A stretch of DNA of 64,000 nt from CAKRJP01 sp963658085 (GCA_963658085.1 CAVKOU010000002.1:87057-151056), one strand, 5' to 3'; positions 33,387 through 42,091 are shown, numbered from the stretch's first letter. Notes: a model not told the origin generated them from the sequence alone. Program-made: numbers and translations.

Positions 33387-33414
33387 ATTATACGTTTCTT
33401 GAAAAAATGGTCAA
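33387..33414 (-). promoter_or_regulatory. Promoter of murG
   Basis: On the minus strand TTGACC and TATAAT are 16 bases apart. The start would be near 33380. Confidence 0.7.
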
Positions 33415-33532
33415 GTCTTGAGAAAGACTTTATGAAAGCCTTAAGAATTCAAAAAAACCGTGACTTTTTCCTGCGAAATTCGTCTTTATATATGTAAGGG
33501 GAAAAGTCAGAAAAAGAATGGAGGCGATGAAA

Positions 33533-33616
33533 ATGGTAGGCGTGTCTTTTGTTGTTAAGAGCTTTTTAAAAGATGATGCAAACAATTCAAAAAAATTAGA
33601 AAGTATGGGCTTATGA
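33533..33616 (+). CDS. Possible small peptide gene (27 aa)
   Basis: An open frame of 28 codons begins with ATG 33533, eight bases after GGAGG, and ends at TGA 33614-33616. The product is MVGVSFVVKSFLKDDANNSK followed by KLESMGL: a hydrophobic half and a charged half. It fills an otherwise empty stretch of nearly 400 bases between murG and the TSCPD gene, and a perfect hairpin follows it. The strong ribosome binding site is the main support. I recognise no family; I cannot exclude that it is a chance frame. Confidence 0.35.
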   Translation: MVGVSFVVKSFLKDDANNSKKLESMGL

Positions 33617-33675
33617 GAAGATAGTCAAAGAAATCTTATAAGACATCTCATAATTGAAAGGACACGTTAGTATGA

Positions 33676-33713
33676 ACAAAGGGGATATGCACTTCGGTGC
33701 ATATCCCCTTTGT
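33676..33713. terminator. Perfect 17-base stem with a UUCG loop
   Basis: ACAAAGGGGATATGCAC and GTGCATATCCCCTTTGT flank TTCG. The T tail is short on both strands. It lies between the possible peptide gene and the TSCPD gene (minus) and probably terminates or protects transcripts of both. Confidence 0.7.
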
Positions 33714-33727
33714 AGTGTGCTAAAATG

Positions 33728-33979
33728 TTAATTTTCCTGTTCCTTCAATGCAATCTCCAATGCCTGCGCCAACTGATCTGGGCAGGAGGTTGGTCTGAAG
33801 CCACACTTGATTCCTTTCAGACGTTCGATAGCATCTGTGGCTTTCATTCCGCGAACCAAACTTGCAACTCCCTGGGTGTTGCCGTTGCATCCGCCCTCAA
33901 ACTCTACACTTTTAACTACATCTCCGTCTAATTCTAAATGAATCATTCGAGAACAGACTCCTGAAGTTTTATAATCCAT
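33728..33979 (-). CDS. TSCPD domain protein (TIGR03905-like)
   Basis: The 83-residue protein carries the family motif TSCPDQLA near its C terminus. It also has conserved cysteines in SGVCSR, GGCNGN and IKCGF, a layout compatible with metal binding. Such proteins are widespread in anaerobic Firmicutes; the TSCPD domain is otherwise found at the C terminus of some class II ribonucleotide reductases. The function of the stand-alone form is unknown to me. The ATG has AAGGAGGAA upstream. It has its own promoter at 34036-34064 overlapping a dyad also present before murG. Confidence 0.88.
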   Translation of the reverse strand: MDYKTSGVCSRMIHLELDGDVVKSVEFEGGCNGNTQGVASLVRGMKATDAIERLKGIKCGFRPTSCPDQLAQALEIALKEQEN

Positions 33980-34035
33980 AGTAAATTCCTCCTTATAAAT
34001 GAATTTTACAACCCGATGTTGTCTCCTATCTATGT

Positions 34036-34064
34036 ATCATACCAAAGGGTATGAATTCTTGCAA
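34036..34064 (-). promoter_or_regulatory. TSCPD gene promoter with overlapping dyad
   Basis: On the minus strand TTGCAA and TATGAT are 17 bases apart. The perfect dyad CATACC-AAAG-GGTATG (34038-34053) covers the -10 box and part of the spacer, so a bound protein would repress. Confidence 0.65.
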
Positions 34065-34225
34065 GATTGTGTTATTATAAAGGATACGATATTGAAGAGA
34101 TTGAGTTGCCGGTTACACTATCAGTATGATCTATGAGCAAAAGTAAAGCCTTGCAGAGGAAATTTTGCGAATGGGATTTTGAATAGTTAAAAAATCGAAA
34201 AAAGTTTGAGCAGGAGGAGATACAG

Positions 34226-34918
34226 ATGATAGGAATTATAGGAGCAATGGAAGCGGAAGTTGCAGCTTTGAAAAATGATATGGAAATCACAGCCACCTTG
34301 GAGCAGGCTTCTATGACATTTTGTAAGGGCAATCTTTGTGGTCAGGAAGTCGTAGTTGTAAAAAGCGGAATCGGAAAGGTAAATGCAGGAATTTGTGCAC
34401 AGATATTAATTGATAAATTTGGAGTAGATACCTTGATTAACACAGGAATTGCCGGTTCTTTGGATGCAGATATCGATATCGGAGATTTAGTGATCTCTTC
34501 CGATGCGGTTCATCATGACATGAATGCGGTGAATTTTGGTTATCCTTTGGGCCAGATTCCTCAGATGGAAGCATTTTCCTTTCAGGCAGATGAGGAACTT
34601 ATAAAGAAAGCTCGTATAGCAAATGCGAAAGCAAATCCGGATATCAAGACTTTTGTGGGAAGAGTTGCCAGCGGTGATCAGTTTATTGCTGATAAAGCTG
34701 TTAAAGAGAAAATCATAGAGAATTTTCATCCTCTTTGTGTGGAGATGGAGGGAGCAAGCATTGCCCAGACCGCTTATCTGAATCACGTGCCATATGTCAT
34801 TATTCGTGCTATTTCAGATAAGGCTGATGATAGTGCTTCTGTGGATTATCCAACATTTGAAATCCAAGCCATCGTTCACAGCGTTCGTCTGATGAAAGAG
34901 TTACTTGCGTTGATGTAA
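34226..34918 (+). CDS. mtnN: 5'-methylthioadenosine/S-adenosylhomocysteine nucleosidase
   Basis: The 230-residue protein begins MIGIIGAMEAEV, where E11 corresponds to the catalytic Glu12 of the E. coli enzyme. D198 in AISDKADDS corresponds to Asp197. The core has GIAGSLD and VEMEGASIAQ, typical of the family. It splits MTA and SAH to adenine and a thioribose or ribosyl-homocysteine, serving methyl recycling. GGAGGAG lies about eight bases before the ATG. A possible promoter (TTGAGT 34101, TATGAT 34125, 18-base spacer) lies upstream. It is followed by a decarboxylase gene after 107 bases. Confidence 0.95.
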   Translation: MIGIIGAMEAEVAALKNDMEITATLEQASMTFCKGNLCGQEVVVVKSGIGKVNAGICAQILIDKFGVDTLINTGIAGSLDADIDIGDLVISSDAVHHDMNAVNFGYPLGQIPQMEAFSFQADEELIKKARIANAKANPDIKTFVGRVASGDQFIADKAVKEKIIENFHPLCVEMEGASIAQTAYLNHVPYVIIRAISDKADDSASVDYPTFEIQAIVHSVRLMKELLALM

Positions 34919-35025
34919 GTTGGAGTGGGGCCTTTCGGAGGGATTTTCGGAGGGATTCTTGGGCATGATTGCCTGATGTCCGCGGGGAAATCTTTTCCCG
35001 GAAATAAGTTTATGTTAGGAAAAAT

Positions 35026-36546
35026 ATGTCGAATTTATATGAGAAATTAACTGCATATAGTGAGTCTGATGCTTATGGTTTTCATATGCCGGGGCACAAG
35101 AGAAATGGTCGGCTTCAAAAAAAGCTGGGTCAGAATCTGCCATTTTCGATTGATATTACGGAAATCACAGACTTTGATGACCTGCATCATGCCAAGGGGA
35201 TTCTCTTAGAAGGGGAGAAGCTTGCAGCGAGTTTGTATGGCTCGGAGGAAACTCATTTTCTGGTAAATGGAAGTACTGTAGGAATCTTAAGTGCCATTCT
35301 TGGTAGTACGAAAAAGGGAGATAAGGTGTTGGTGGCCAGGAATTGTCACAAATCGGTCTATCATGCCTTGGAGCTTAATGAGCTTTTCCCTATTTATGTG
35401 TACCCTCAATATGAGACTGATGGAGGTTTAGGCGGTGAGATTTCCCCAAAGGATGTGGAGTGTGCATTAGAAAATCATCCGAATCTTCAGGCAGTGATTC
35501 TGGTTTCTCCTACTTATGATGGGATTGTTTCAGATCTTGCTTCCATAGCGAGGTTGGTTCATGCAAGAAAGATTCCATTGATTATAGACGAAGCACACGG
35601 CGCTCATTTTGGATTTCATCCGTATTTTCCGAAGCGGGCCCTGGATCAAGGAGCAGATGTGGTGATTAACAGCCTTCACAAGACCTTGCCATCCCTGACG
35701 CAGACAGCTCTGATTCATATGAAGGGGCCTTATGCAGATAAAAAACGAATTCGGAAATATTTGCATATGTTGCAATCCAGTAGCCCATCCTATGTATTGA
35801 TGGCCAGCATGGATGCCTGTGTGCGATTTCTCATAAATGAAGGGGAGAAAGTTTTTTCTGAGTATGCGGATCTTCTTAAGAACACTAGAGAGGCCTTGGA
35901 AAAACTGAAGCATTTGCGGTTGATAGAGGCAGAGCATTTTGATCCTTCGAAGCTTGTGATCTCTGTGGATCAGGCAGATATCTCAAGTCATGAGCTGAGT
36001 AGAAGGCTTTGGGAAGACTATCATTTGGAGATGGAGATGACGGCAGGGCACTATGTGCTTGCTATGACGTCTGTGGGAGACGATGCCCAGGGTATGAAAC
36101 GACTGGTGGATGCATTGTTTGCGATTGATGATAATATAAAATCTGCTGATTCAAACGAAACTGACATGCATGCAATGGGACAGAACACAACTGAATCTGA
36201 ACGGAACACAACCGGGGTGCAAGTAACCGATACAAGGATTGTTCAGAAAAATACAACCGCTCAGTATAAAGAAAAAATAAAATTACTTCCGCGGGCCGAA
36301 AGTTGCTTTGCACCGTATCAGGCAGTAGAGCTTTTCGGAACACCAAGATCCTGGCAGCAGGCGGTGGGATTAATTTCCCTGGAGTATGCCTATTTATATC
36401 CGCCGGGATGTCCGCTTTTGGTTCCGGGAGAAAGAGTGTCACAAGAGACAGCAGATATGTTACAATGGTATCAAAGGGAAGGCTTTGAGATCGAAGGCTT
36501 AGAAAAAGAAGGCTTTGTGACTGTCTGGGAAGAGGTAGAGGAGTAA
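35026..36546 (+). CDS. Orn/Lys/Arg decarboxylase-family PLP enzyme (YaaO/SpeA-like)
   Basis: The 506-residue protein has the family N terminus FHMPGHKRNG, the motifs VNGSTVGILSAI and DEAHGAHFGF, and the PLP lysine K219 in SLHKTLPSLTQTA. It belongs to the shorter class without the wing domain, as B. subtilis YaaO/SpeA, and should decarboxylate arginine, lysine or ornithine to a polyamine precursor. Between the large domain and the C-terminal domain (about 385-415) is a polar insert rich in N, T, E and D that is not family-like. Together with the following genes it copies the yaaO-tmk-holB-yaaT order of Bacillus. The kinase gene starts 4 bases after its stop codon. Confidence 0.9.
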   Translation: MSNLYEKLTAYSESDAYGFHMPGHKRNGRLQKKLGQNLPFSIDITEITDFDDLHHAKGILLEGEKLAASLYGSEETHFLVNGSTVGILSAILGSTKKGDKVLVARNCHKSVYHALELNELFPIYVYPQYETDGGLGGEISPKDVECALENHPNLQAVILVSPTYDGIVSDLASIARLVHARKIPLIIDEAHGAHFGFHPYFPKRALDQGADVVINSLHKTLPSLTQTALIHMKGPYADKKRIRKYLHMLQSSSPSYVLMASMDACVRFLINEGEKVFSEYADLLKNTREALEKLKHLRLIEAEHFDPSKLVISVDQADISSHELSRRLWEDYHLEMEMTAGHYVLAMTSVGDDAQGMKRLVDALFAIDDNIKSADSNETDMHAMGQNTTESERNTTGVQVTDTRIVQKNTTAQYKEKIKLLPRAESCFAPYQAVELFGTPRSWQQAVGLISLEYAYLYPPGCPLLVPGERVSQETADMLQWYQREGFEIEGLEKEGFVTVWEEVEE

Positions 36547-36550
36547 GATC

Positions 36551-37138
36551 ATGGGAAAAATCTATTACATGATGGGAAAAAGCTCTTCCGGGAAAGATAC
36601 CCTTTTTAAGATGTTAAAGAAAAATTTTCCGGGGTTAAAAGAGATAATTTTATATACTACCAGGCCTCTCAGAGAGGGAGAAGTCGAAGGAAGAGAATAT
36701 CATTTTGTGACAGATCAGGTTCTGGAGAAGTTTAAGAAAGATGGGAAGATGATCGAACTTCGAGCCTACGATACCATTCATGGAATTTGGAAATATGCTA
36801 CAGTGGATGATGGGCAGGTGGATTTGCAGGATGCAGATTATTTGTCCATAGGAACGCTGGAATCGTATAAGAAATTACAGGAGTATTATGGAGCAGACAA
36901 AATCGTGCCCCTCTATATAGAAGTGGAAGATGGGGAGCGGCTGTTTCGAGCTCTTTCTAGAGAGCGGATGCAGGAGCAGCCAAAATATGCGGAAATGTGC
37001 AGACGATTTCTGGCTGATACCGAAGATTTTTCAGAAGATAAATTGTTGAAGCTTGGAATTCAAAAAAGATTTATCAATGATAATATAGTACGATGCTTAG
37101 ACGAGCTGAAAAGGGAGATATGTAATGGGAACTTTTAA
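36551..37138 (+). CDS. Guanylate-kinase-like nucleoside monophosphate kinase
   Basis: The 195-residue protein has a P-loop GKSSSGKDT (9-17) and a GMP-binding-like stretch YTTRPLREGEVEGREYHFV, the core signatures of guanylate kinase. The P-loop differs from the GxSGxGKxT of housekeeping Gmk (S13 and D16 replace G/V and G). The gene occupies the place that thymidylate kinase holds in the matching Bacillus region, between the decarboxylase and holB, and is likely translated with holB, whose start lies inside its end. It is probably a paralogue of Gmk with its own nucleotide preference; the substrate is not clear from the sequence. Confidence 0.75.
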   Translation: MGKIYYMMGKSSSGKDTLFKMLKKNFPGLKEIILYTTRPLREGEVEGREYHFVTDQVLEKFKKDGKMIELRAYDTIHGIWKYATVDDGQVDLQDADYLSIGTLESYKKLQEYYGADKIVPLYIEVEDGERLFRALSRERMQEQPKYAEMCRRFLADTEDFSEDKLLKLGIQKRFINDNIVRCLDELKREICNGNF

Positions 37139-38114
37139 GGATGTAATCGGACACAATGACATAATCAGATACATACAGAATGCGGTAGAGGGAAATCAGG
37201 TTTCCCATGCTTATATTTTGAATGGACCGAAAGGATCAGGGAAGAAACTTTTAGCACAGCTTTTTGCCCAGACTTTGGAATGTGAAGAACATGGTGCGGA
37301 TGCCTGCAACAAATGTCATTCCTGTATTCAGGCTGAGAGTGGAAATCATCCGGATATTATTTGGGTGACTCATGAGAAGCCTTCGGTAATCAGTGTTGAT
37401 GAGATCCGTGCCCAGGTAAATGCGACAGTGGATATTAAGCCATACCAGGGCCCTTATAAGATTTATATTATTAATGACGCAAATCTTATGAATGCTCAGG
37501 CGCAGAACGCACTGCTCAAGACTATTGAGGAACCACCGGAGTATGTGGTGATCATGTTGCTTACAGATAATGCAGAAACATTTTTACCGACCATTACTTC
37601 CAGATGTGTTATGCTGAAGCTTCGCTATATCAAAGATAAGTTGATCAGCAAATATCTTATGGAGAAGTTGGAGATTCCGGATTACAAGGCAGACGTTTGT
37701 ACTGCATTTGCTCAGGGAAATCTTGGACGTGCGATTATGCTTGCAGAGTCCGAGCATTTCAATGAAATCAGAGAGGCGGCTATCAAGCTTCTTACCAATA
37801 TTCATGAGATGGAAATCAGTGAGATTTCCAAGGAAGTAAAGGCGATTACAGAGTATAAGCTGGAAATTAGTGATTATTTAGATGTCATTATGATCTGGTA
37901 CCGGGATATTCTCATGTACAAGGCAACCAGAGAGGTAGACCGTGTAGTATTTAAGGATCAGATTTCTTCTATTAAGGAGGAAGCAAGAAAAACTTCCTAT
38001 GAGGGAATTGAATCGATCTTAAAGGCCTTGGAGACAGCAAAGTCAAGATTGGCAGCCAATGTTAATTTTGAACTTACTATGGAACTGCTGTTCATAACTA
38101 TTAAGGAAAATTAG
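37125..38114 (+). CDS. holB: DNA polymerase III subunit delta'
   Basis: The 329-residue AAA+ clamp-loader protein has HAYILNGPKGSGKKLLA with a P-loop-like lysine, a zinc-type cysteine cluster (C-x8-C-x2-C-x2-C, about 50-66), NALLKTIEEPPEY and the sensor element TITSRC. It forms the clamp loader with delta and gamma/tau. The C-terminal region shows the collar domain. ATG 37125 overlaps the kinase gene by 14 bases and follows AGGGAG. The SRC motif and shortness separate it from the dnaX product at 56120. Confidence 0.9.
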   Translation: MGTFKDVIGHNDIIRYIQNAVEGNQVSHAYILNGPKGSGKKLLAQLFAQTLECEEHGADACNKCHSCIQAESGNHPDIIWVTHEKPSVISVDEIRAQVNATVDIKPYQGPYKIYIINDANLMNAQAQNALLKTIEEPPEYVVIMLLTDNAETFLPTITSRCVMLKLRYIKDKLISKYLMEKLEIPDYKADVCTAFAQGNLGRAIMLAESEHFNEIREAAIKLLTNIHEMEISEISKEVKAITEYKLEISDYLDVIMIWYRDILMYKATREVDRVVFKDQISSIKEEARKTSYEGIESILKALETAKSRLAANVNFELTMELLFITIKEN

Positions 38115-38153
38115 AAAAGGGCTTTGACCTGTTTTTTGGAGGATTTTTTATAT

Positions 38154-39065
38154 ATGACAAAAGTGATAGGTGTGAGATTTCGTACCGCAGGGAAGGTGTA
38201 TTTTTTCTCTCCGGGGAAATACGAAATCAAGACCGGAGATAAAGTAATTGTGGAGACGGCCAGAGGCGTAGAGTTCGGCTCTGTAGTGGCGGGAATCCGA
38301 GAGGTGGAGGATGAGAAGATTGCTCAGACTCTAAAGTCTGTCATGCGGATCGCCACAGAGGAGGATATACGAAAAGAAGAGAAAAACCGGGAGAAAGAAA
38401 AAGAGGCTTTTGAAATCTGTAAGGACAAGATTCGTAAGCATGGCCTGGATATGAAGCTAATCGATGCGGAATATACCTTCGATAATAATAAAGTATTGTT
38501 TTATTTTACGGCGGATGGACGTATCGACTTCCGTGAATTGGTAAAGGATCTGGCCAGCGTTTTTCGCACAAGAATTGAGCTTAGACAGATTGGAGTGCGA
38601 GATGAGACTAAGATTCGTGGTGGTATTGGCATTTGTGGAAGACCATTGTGTTGCCATACATACCTTACAGAGTTTGCCCCGGTGTCGATCAAGATGGCAA
38701 AGGAACAGAATCTGTCCTTGAATCCGTCAAAGATTTCCGGCGTTTGCGGAAGACTAATGTGTTGCCTGAATAACGAGGAAGAAACTTACGAGGAGTTGAA
38801 TAAGACCTTACCGTCCAATGGTGATCATGTTACCACTCCGGAAGGATTGAAGGGAGATGTCCAGGCGGTGAATGTGCTTCGCCAGATGGTGCGAGTTGTG
38901 GTAACTTTGGATAACGAAGAGAAGGAAGTCAGAGAGTATCCGGCTTCTGAATTGAGGTTTAAACCGAGACGAAGAAAGGGTGCAAAGGTTTCCAAGGAAG
39001 AGCTGGAAGAGCTTGGATCTTTGGAGGAGAAAAAAGGAAGCAAGTCGAAATTAAATGACGACTAA
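38154..39065 (+). CDS. ricT: RicT (YaaT), PSP1 domain protein
   Basis: The 303-residue protein has the PSP1 core with two double-cysteine motifs, GICGRPLCCHTYL and GVCGRLMCCLNNE. In RicT these bind Fe-S clusters together with RicA and RicF; the complex affects RNase Y cleavage and, in Bacillus, sporulation and biofilm control. The C-terminal tail is a highly charged K/E/R-rich stretch. ATG 38154 is chosen with GGAGGA about ten bases upstream; the TTG at 38124 lacks one. Its position after holB is conserved in Firmicutes. Confidence 0.93.
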   Translation: MTKVIGVRFRTAGKVYFFSPGKYEIKTGDKVIVETARGVEFGSVVAGIREVEDEKIAQTLKSVMRIATEEDIRKEEKNREKEKEAFEICKDKIRKHGLDMKLIDAEYTFDNNKVLFYFTADGRIDFRELVKDLASVFRTRIELRQIGVRDETKIRGGIGICGRPLCCHTYLTEFAPVSIKMAKEQNLSLNPSKISGVCGRLMCCLNNEEETYEELNKTLPSNGDHVTTPEGLKGDVQAVNVLRQMVRVVVTLDNEEKEVREYPASELRFKPRRRKGAKVSKEELEELGSLEEKKGSKSKLNDD

Positions 39066-39118
39066 AATTTGGCTTTCGCTATGTTTGATTTCTTTCTCAT
39101 AGGGATGAGGATTAATTT

Positions 39119-39865
39119 ATGGAAGTAGAAGTAAAACCTACGGAGCGATTGGATGATCTGCAAATGAAAGGCTATCAGATTATTCAAAGTCCATCTAGAT
39201 TTTGTTTTGGCATGGATGCGGTACTGCTGTCGGGTTTTGCTCAGGTGAAACAGGGAGAGCAGGTGCTGGATCTTGGGACCGGTACTGGAGTGCTCCCTAT
39301 TTTATTGGAGGCAAAATATCCGGGAGACCATTATACAGGGTTGGAAATCCAAGCAGAAAGTGCAGATATGGCCAGAAGAAGTGTGAGATTCAATCATCTG
39401 GAGGAGAAGATTGATATTGTGGAGGGGGACATTAAGGAGGCTTCCCGAATTTTTAAAACAGCGTCCTTTGATGTGATTACCAGCAATCCTCCTTACATGA
39501 TTGCGGAGCACGGTCTTAAGAATGATAACGAGGCTATGTATATTGCAAGGCATGAAGCCTTGTGCACTCTGGATGATCTTCTGAGGGAAAGCGCCAGATT
39601 GCTTGGATCTAAGGGGCGGTTCTATATGGTGCACCGGCCCTTTAGGCTTCCGGAGATTTTAAGAAAAATGTCGGAATATAAGTTGGAGCCTAAACGGATG
39701 CGGCTGGTACACCCATTTATTGACAAAGAACCGAATATGGTTCTTATTGAAGGTTTGAAGGATGGACGGCCTCGGATGAAGGTGGAGGCGCCACTGATTA
39801 TTTACAAAAAGCCGGGAGAATATACGGAAGATGTTTTGAAAATTTACGGTGATGACCAAAAATAA
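39119..39865 (+). CDS. tRNA1(Val) A37 N6-methyltransferase family protein (TrmN6/YabB-like)
   Basis: The 248-residue protein has the SAM-binding DLGTGTGVLP (51-60) and the N6-adenine motif NPPYM (123-127). The N-terminal element FCFGMDAVLLSGF is the hallmark of the YabB/YfiC group that modifies the base next to the anticodon in tRNA1(Val). Gene order holB-ricT-this gene is as in B. subtilis. It lacks a close ribosome binding site (AGGGATGAGG lies about ten bases before the ATG). It ends at a terminator shared with the convergent focA-like gene. Confidence 0.88.
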   Translation: MEVEVKPTERLDDLQMKGYQIIQSPSRFCFGMDAVLLSGFAQVKQGEQVLDLGTGTGVLPILLEAKYPGDHYTGLEIQAESADMARRSVRFNHLEEKIDIVEGDIKEASRIFKTASFDVITSNPPYMIAEHGLKNDNEAMYIARHEALCTLDDLLRESARLLGSKGRFYMVHRPFRLPEILRKMSEYKLEPKRMRLVHPFIDKEPNMVLIEGLKDGRPRMKVEAPLIIYKKPGEYTEDVLKIYGDDQK

Positions 39866-39903
39866 AAAGGAACTGGGTCTTTGAAAAGATCAGTTCCTTT
39901 TTT
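39864..39903. terminator. Bidirectional terminator between the methyltransferase gene and focA
   Basis: AAAAAGGAACTG and CAGTTCCTTTTT pair around a 15-base loop, with A and T runs on the outside. Confidence 0.85.
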
Positions 39904-39964
39904 AATATAGTGATTACAAAAAATCCAGCGCAGCTTACGGCGAGGTTGGCAACCACTTGTTATT

Positions 39965-40792
39965 TTATTTGTTTTCCGGCGTTTTTCTAAGGTATAGATA
40001 CCAGTAGACGCAACCAACGAAGAGGCCGCCTAAAATATTTCCGATGGTGACAGGAATCATGTTATCCACCAGAAAGCCTTTTAAAGTAAGGGCATCTAAG
40101 TTAACACCGGCTGCTTTTGCTGCTTCCATGTAAATCGGGTTTGTCTTTGCCAGTAAGCCTGCGCTGATATAATACATATTGGCTACGCAGTGTTCGAAGC
40201 CGCAGATGACAAAGATCAGAATCGGGAAAAATAAACCGATGATCTTGTTGGCAACATCTTTTGCAGCAAAGGAAATCCAAACTGCGATACATACCAGGAA
40301 GTTACACATGATTCCGCGGATGAAAGCATCGCTGAAACTTAGGGAGCATTTGGTAGCGGCGGTGGAAATAATAGAAACTGCAAGACCGTTGTCAAACATT
40401 CCTACCTGATGGGAAAATACAATGGCGCAAGCGACTAAAATACTTCCGATAAAGTTGCCGATATATACAAATACCCAGTTTTTAAGGATGCCGCCTAAGG
40501 AAACTTCCTTTTCTAAGAATGGAATCACAAGTAAGGCATTTCCTGTAAAGAGCTCACTTCCTGCAAGTAGTACCATGGTAAGGCCTCCGGGGAAGATACA
40601 TGCTCCTAAGAATTTTCCAAAGGAAGCCTCGGATAGAGATACGGCTACTGCTGTGGATGAAACACCACCTAAAGCCACGAAGGCGCCGGCCATAATGCCT
40701 AGCACGATGAGTTTGACGATGGGAATATTGACTTTCCCTTTGCCGACGGCGATATAATTCTTTGCAACCTCGGCGGGAGTAAATAAATTCAT
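39965..40792 (-). CDS. Formate/nitrite transporter family channel, FocA-like
   Basis: The 275-residue protein has six membrane helices and the FNT signatures: LGACIFPGGLTMVLLAGSEL with GNALLV, and the later CNFLVCIAVW (conserved N of the family). The N terminus MNLFTPAEVAKNYIAVGKGK is typical of FocA. It should exchange formate across the cytoplasmic membrane, which fits a mixed-acid fermenter. The start at 40792 follows AGGAGG by 8 bases; a frame to 40822 adds ten atypical residues. It is a single gene facing the other way inside a run of informational genes, so it was probably inserted there. Confidence 0.92.
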   Translation of the reverse strand: MNLFTPAEVAKNYIAVGKGKVNIPIVKLIVLGIMAGAFVALGGVSSTAVAVSLSEASFGKFLGACIFPGGLTMVLLAGSELFTGNALLVIPFLEKEVSLGGILKNWVFVYIGNFIGSILVACAIVFSHQVGMFDNGLAVSIISTAATKCSLSFSDAFIRGIMCNFLVCIAVWISFAAKDVANKIIGLFFPILIFVICGFEHCVANMYYISAGLLAKTNPIYMEAAKAAGVNLDALTLKGFLVDNMIPVTIGNILGGLFVGCVYWYLYLRKTPENK

Positions 40793-40928
40793 GGATAATT
40801 CCTCCTGTTTTCTTTTTAACAAAGTTCATTATACAGAATTTTTTGAAAATGTATGCCTAAAATTTATCAAAACTATAGATGTATGGAAAATAATACAACT
40901 ACCCAAAGAGGCACATTTCTATAGAACG

Positions 40929-40937
40929 TGTTATAAT
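40929..40937 (+). promoter_or_regulatory. Extended -10 promoter of argF
   Basis: TGTTATAAT forms an extended -10 element 33 bases before the argF start codon. No clear -35 box is present, as is common with this type. Confidence 0.6.
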
Positions 40938-40969
40938 AAGAGGAAATATATTGCAAAAGGAGAATCGTT

Positions 40970-41962
40970 ATGCCAGTAAATGTAAGAGGAAGACATTTTT
41001 TGAAATTATTAGATTATACCCCGGAAGAGATTCGTTATCTTTTGGATCTTTCTAAAGAATTCAAGAATATGAAGAGAAACGGAACTCCTCATAAATATCT
41101 TGAGGGAAAGAATATCGTGCTTTTGTTTGAAAAAACCTCTACCCGTACCCGTTGCTCTTTTGAAGTAGCAGGACATGATCTGGGACTTGGAGTGACTTAC
41201 CTGGATCCCGGAAGCTCCCAGATGGGAAAGAAGGAAAGCATTGCAGATACAGCAAGAGTTCTTGGTAGAATGTATGACGGTATTGAGTACCGCGGATTTA
41301 GTCAGGAGTTAGTACAGACTCTGGCAGATTATGCGGGAGTACCGGTATGGAATGGATTGACAGATGAGTTCCATCCAACACAGATGCTGGCAGATCTTCT
41401 TACTATGGAAGAGAAGTTCGGATATTTGAAGGGGCTGCATTTTACATATATGGGAGATGCCCGCAACAACATGGGAAATTCTCTTATGGTTGCCTGCGCA
41501 AAAATGGGAATCCATTTTACGGCCTGTGCTCCGAAGGAATTGTTCCCGGCAGATGAGCTGGTGGCAACCTGCAAGGAGATTGCGGCAGAACACGGAAGTA
41601 CCATCACCTTAACAGAGGATGTGGAGGCAGGAACTAAGGGAGCTAACGTAATCTATACCGATATTTGGGTATCCATGGGAGAGCCGGATGAAGTGTGGGA
41701 GACTCGTATCAAACTTTTGACTCCTTATCAGGTAAATAAGAAAGTAATGGAAAATGCAGATAAGGATGCTATTTTCATGCATTGTCTGCCGTCTTTCCAT
41801 GATACAAAAACTACCATCGGAGCACAAATTGCTGAAAAATTTGGCATCGATGAGATGGAAGTAACGGATGAAGTGTTTGAGTCTGCGCAGTCAGTTGTAT
41901 TTGACGAGGCGGAAAATCGTATGCACACGATTAAGGCAGTGATTTACGGAACTTTGTGCTAG
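40970..41962 (+). CDS. argF: Ornithine carbamoyltransferase
   Basis: The 330-residue protein carries the carbamoyl-phosphate site STRTR (57-61), the ornithine-binding FHPTQ and DIWVSMGE, and the HCLPSFHD loop with the catalytic cysteine. It makes citrulline from ornithine and carbamoyl phosphate in arginine synthesis, or runs in reverse in the arginine deiminase route. AAAAGGAG is eight bases upstream of the ATG. No other arginine gene is near, so the anabolic or catabolic role cannot be told. It is flanked by an inverted focA-like gene and repeat-rich DNA before rsmI. Confidence 0.95.
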   Translation: MPVNVRGRHFLKLLDYTPEEIRYLLDLSKEFKNMKRNGTPHKYLEGKNIVLLFEKTSTRTRCSFEVAGHDLGLGVTYLDPGSSQMGKKESIADTARVLGRMYDGIEYRGFSQELVQTLADYAGVPVWNGLTDEFHPTQMLADLLTMEEKFGYLKGLHFTYMGDARNNMGNSLMVACAKMGIHFTACAPKELFPADELVATCKEIAAEHGSTITLTEDVEAGTKGANVIYTDIWVSMGEPDEVWETRIKLLTPYQVNKKVMENADKDAIFMHCLPSFHDTKTTIGAQIAEKFGIDEMEVTDEVFESAQSVVFDEAENRMHTIKAVIYGTLC

Positions 41963-41989
41963 GAAGATAGCCAGATGAAAAAATAAGAA

Positions 41990-42058
41990 AGCAAGATAGA
42001 AAAAGCAAGTAAGATAGAAAAAGCAAGCAAGATAGAAAGAAAGCCAGAAAAAAGCCAG
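41990..42058 (+). repeat. A-rich short tandem repeats between argF and rsmI
   Basis: The unit AAGATAGAAAAAGCAAG occurs three times in varied form and is followed by two AGCCAGA units. It looks like slippage in non-coding DNA; no frame or hairpin explains it. Confidence 0.6.
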
Positions 42059-42091
42059 ATGGTTAGAATGTTTGGCTAGAAGGAGACAAAC

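Noticed and set aside
33725..33931. Plus-strand frame opposite the TSCPD gene
   Set aside because: It is antisense to a recognised domain with a good start and promoter.
41990..42058. Repeat array considered as CRISPR
   Set aside because: Units are short, degenerate and without unique spacers of constant length, and no cas genes are present.
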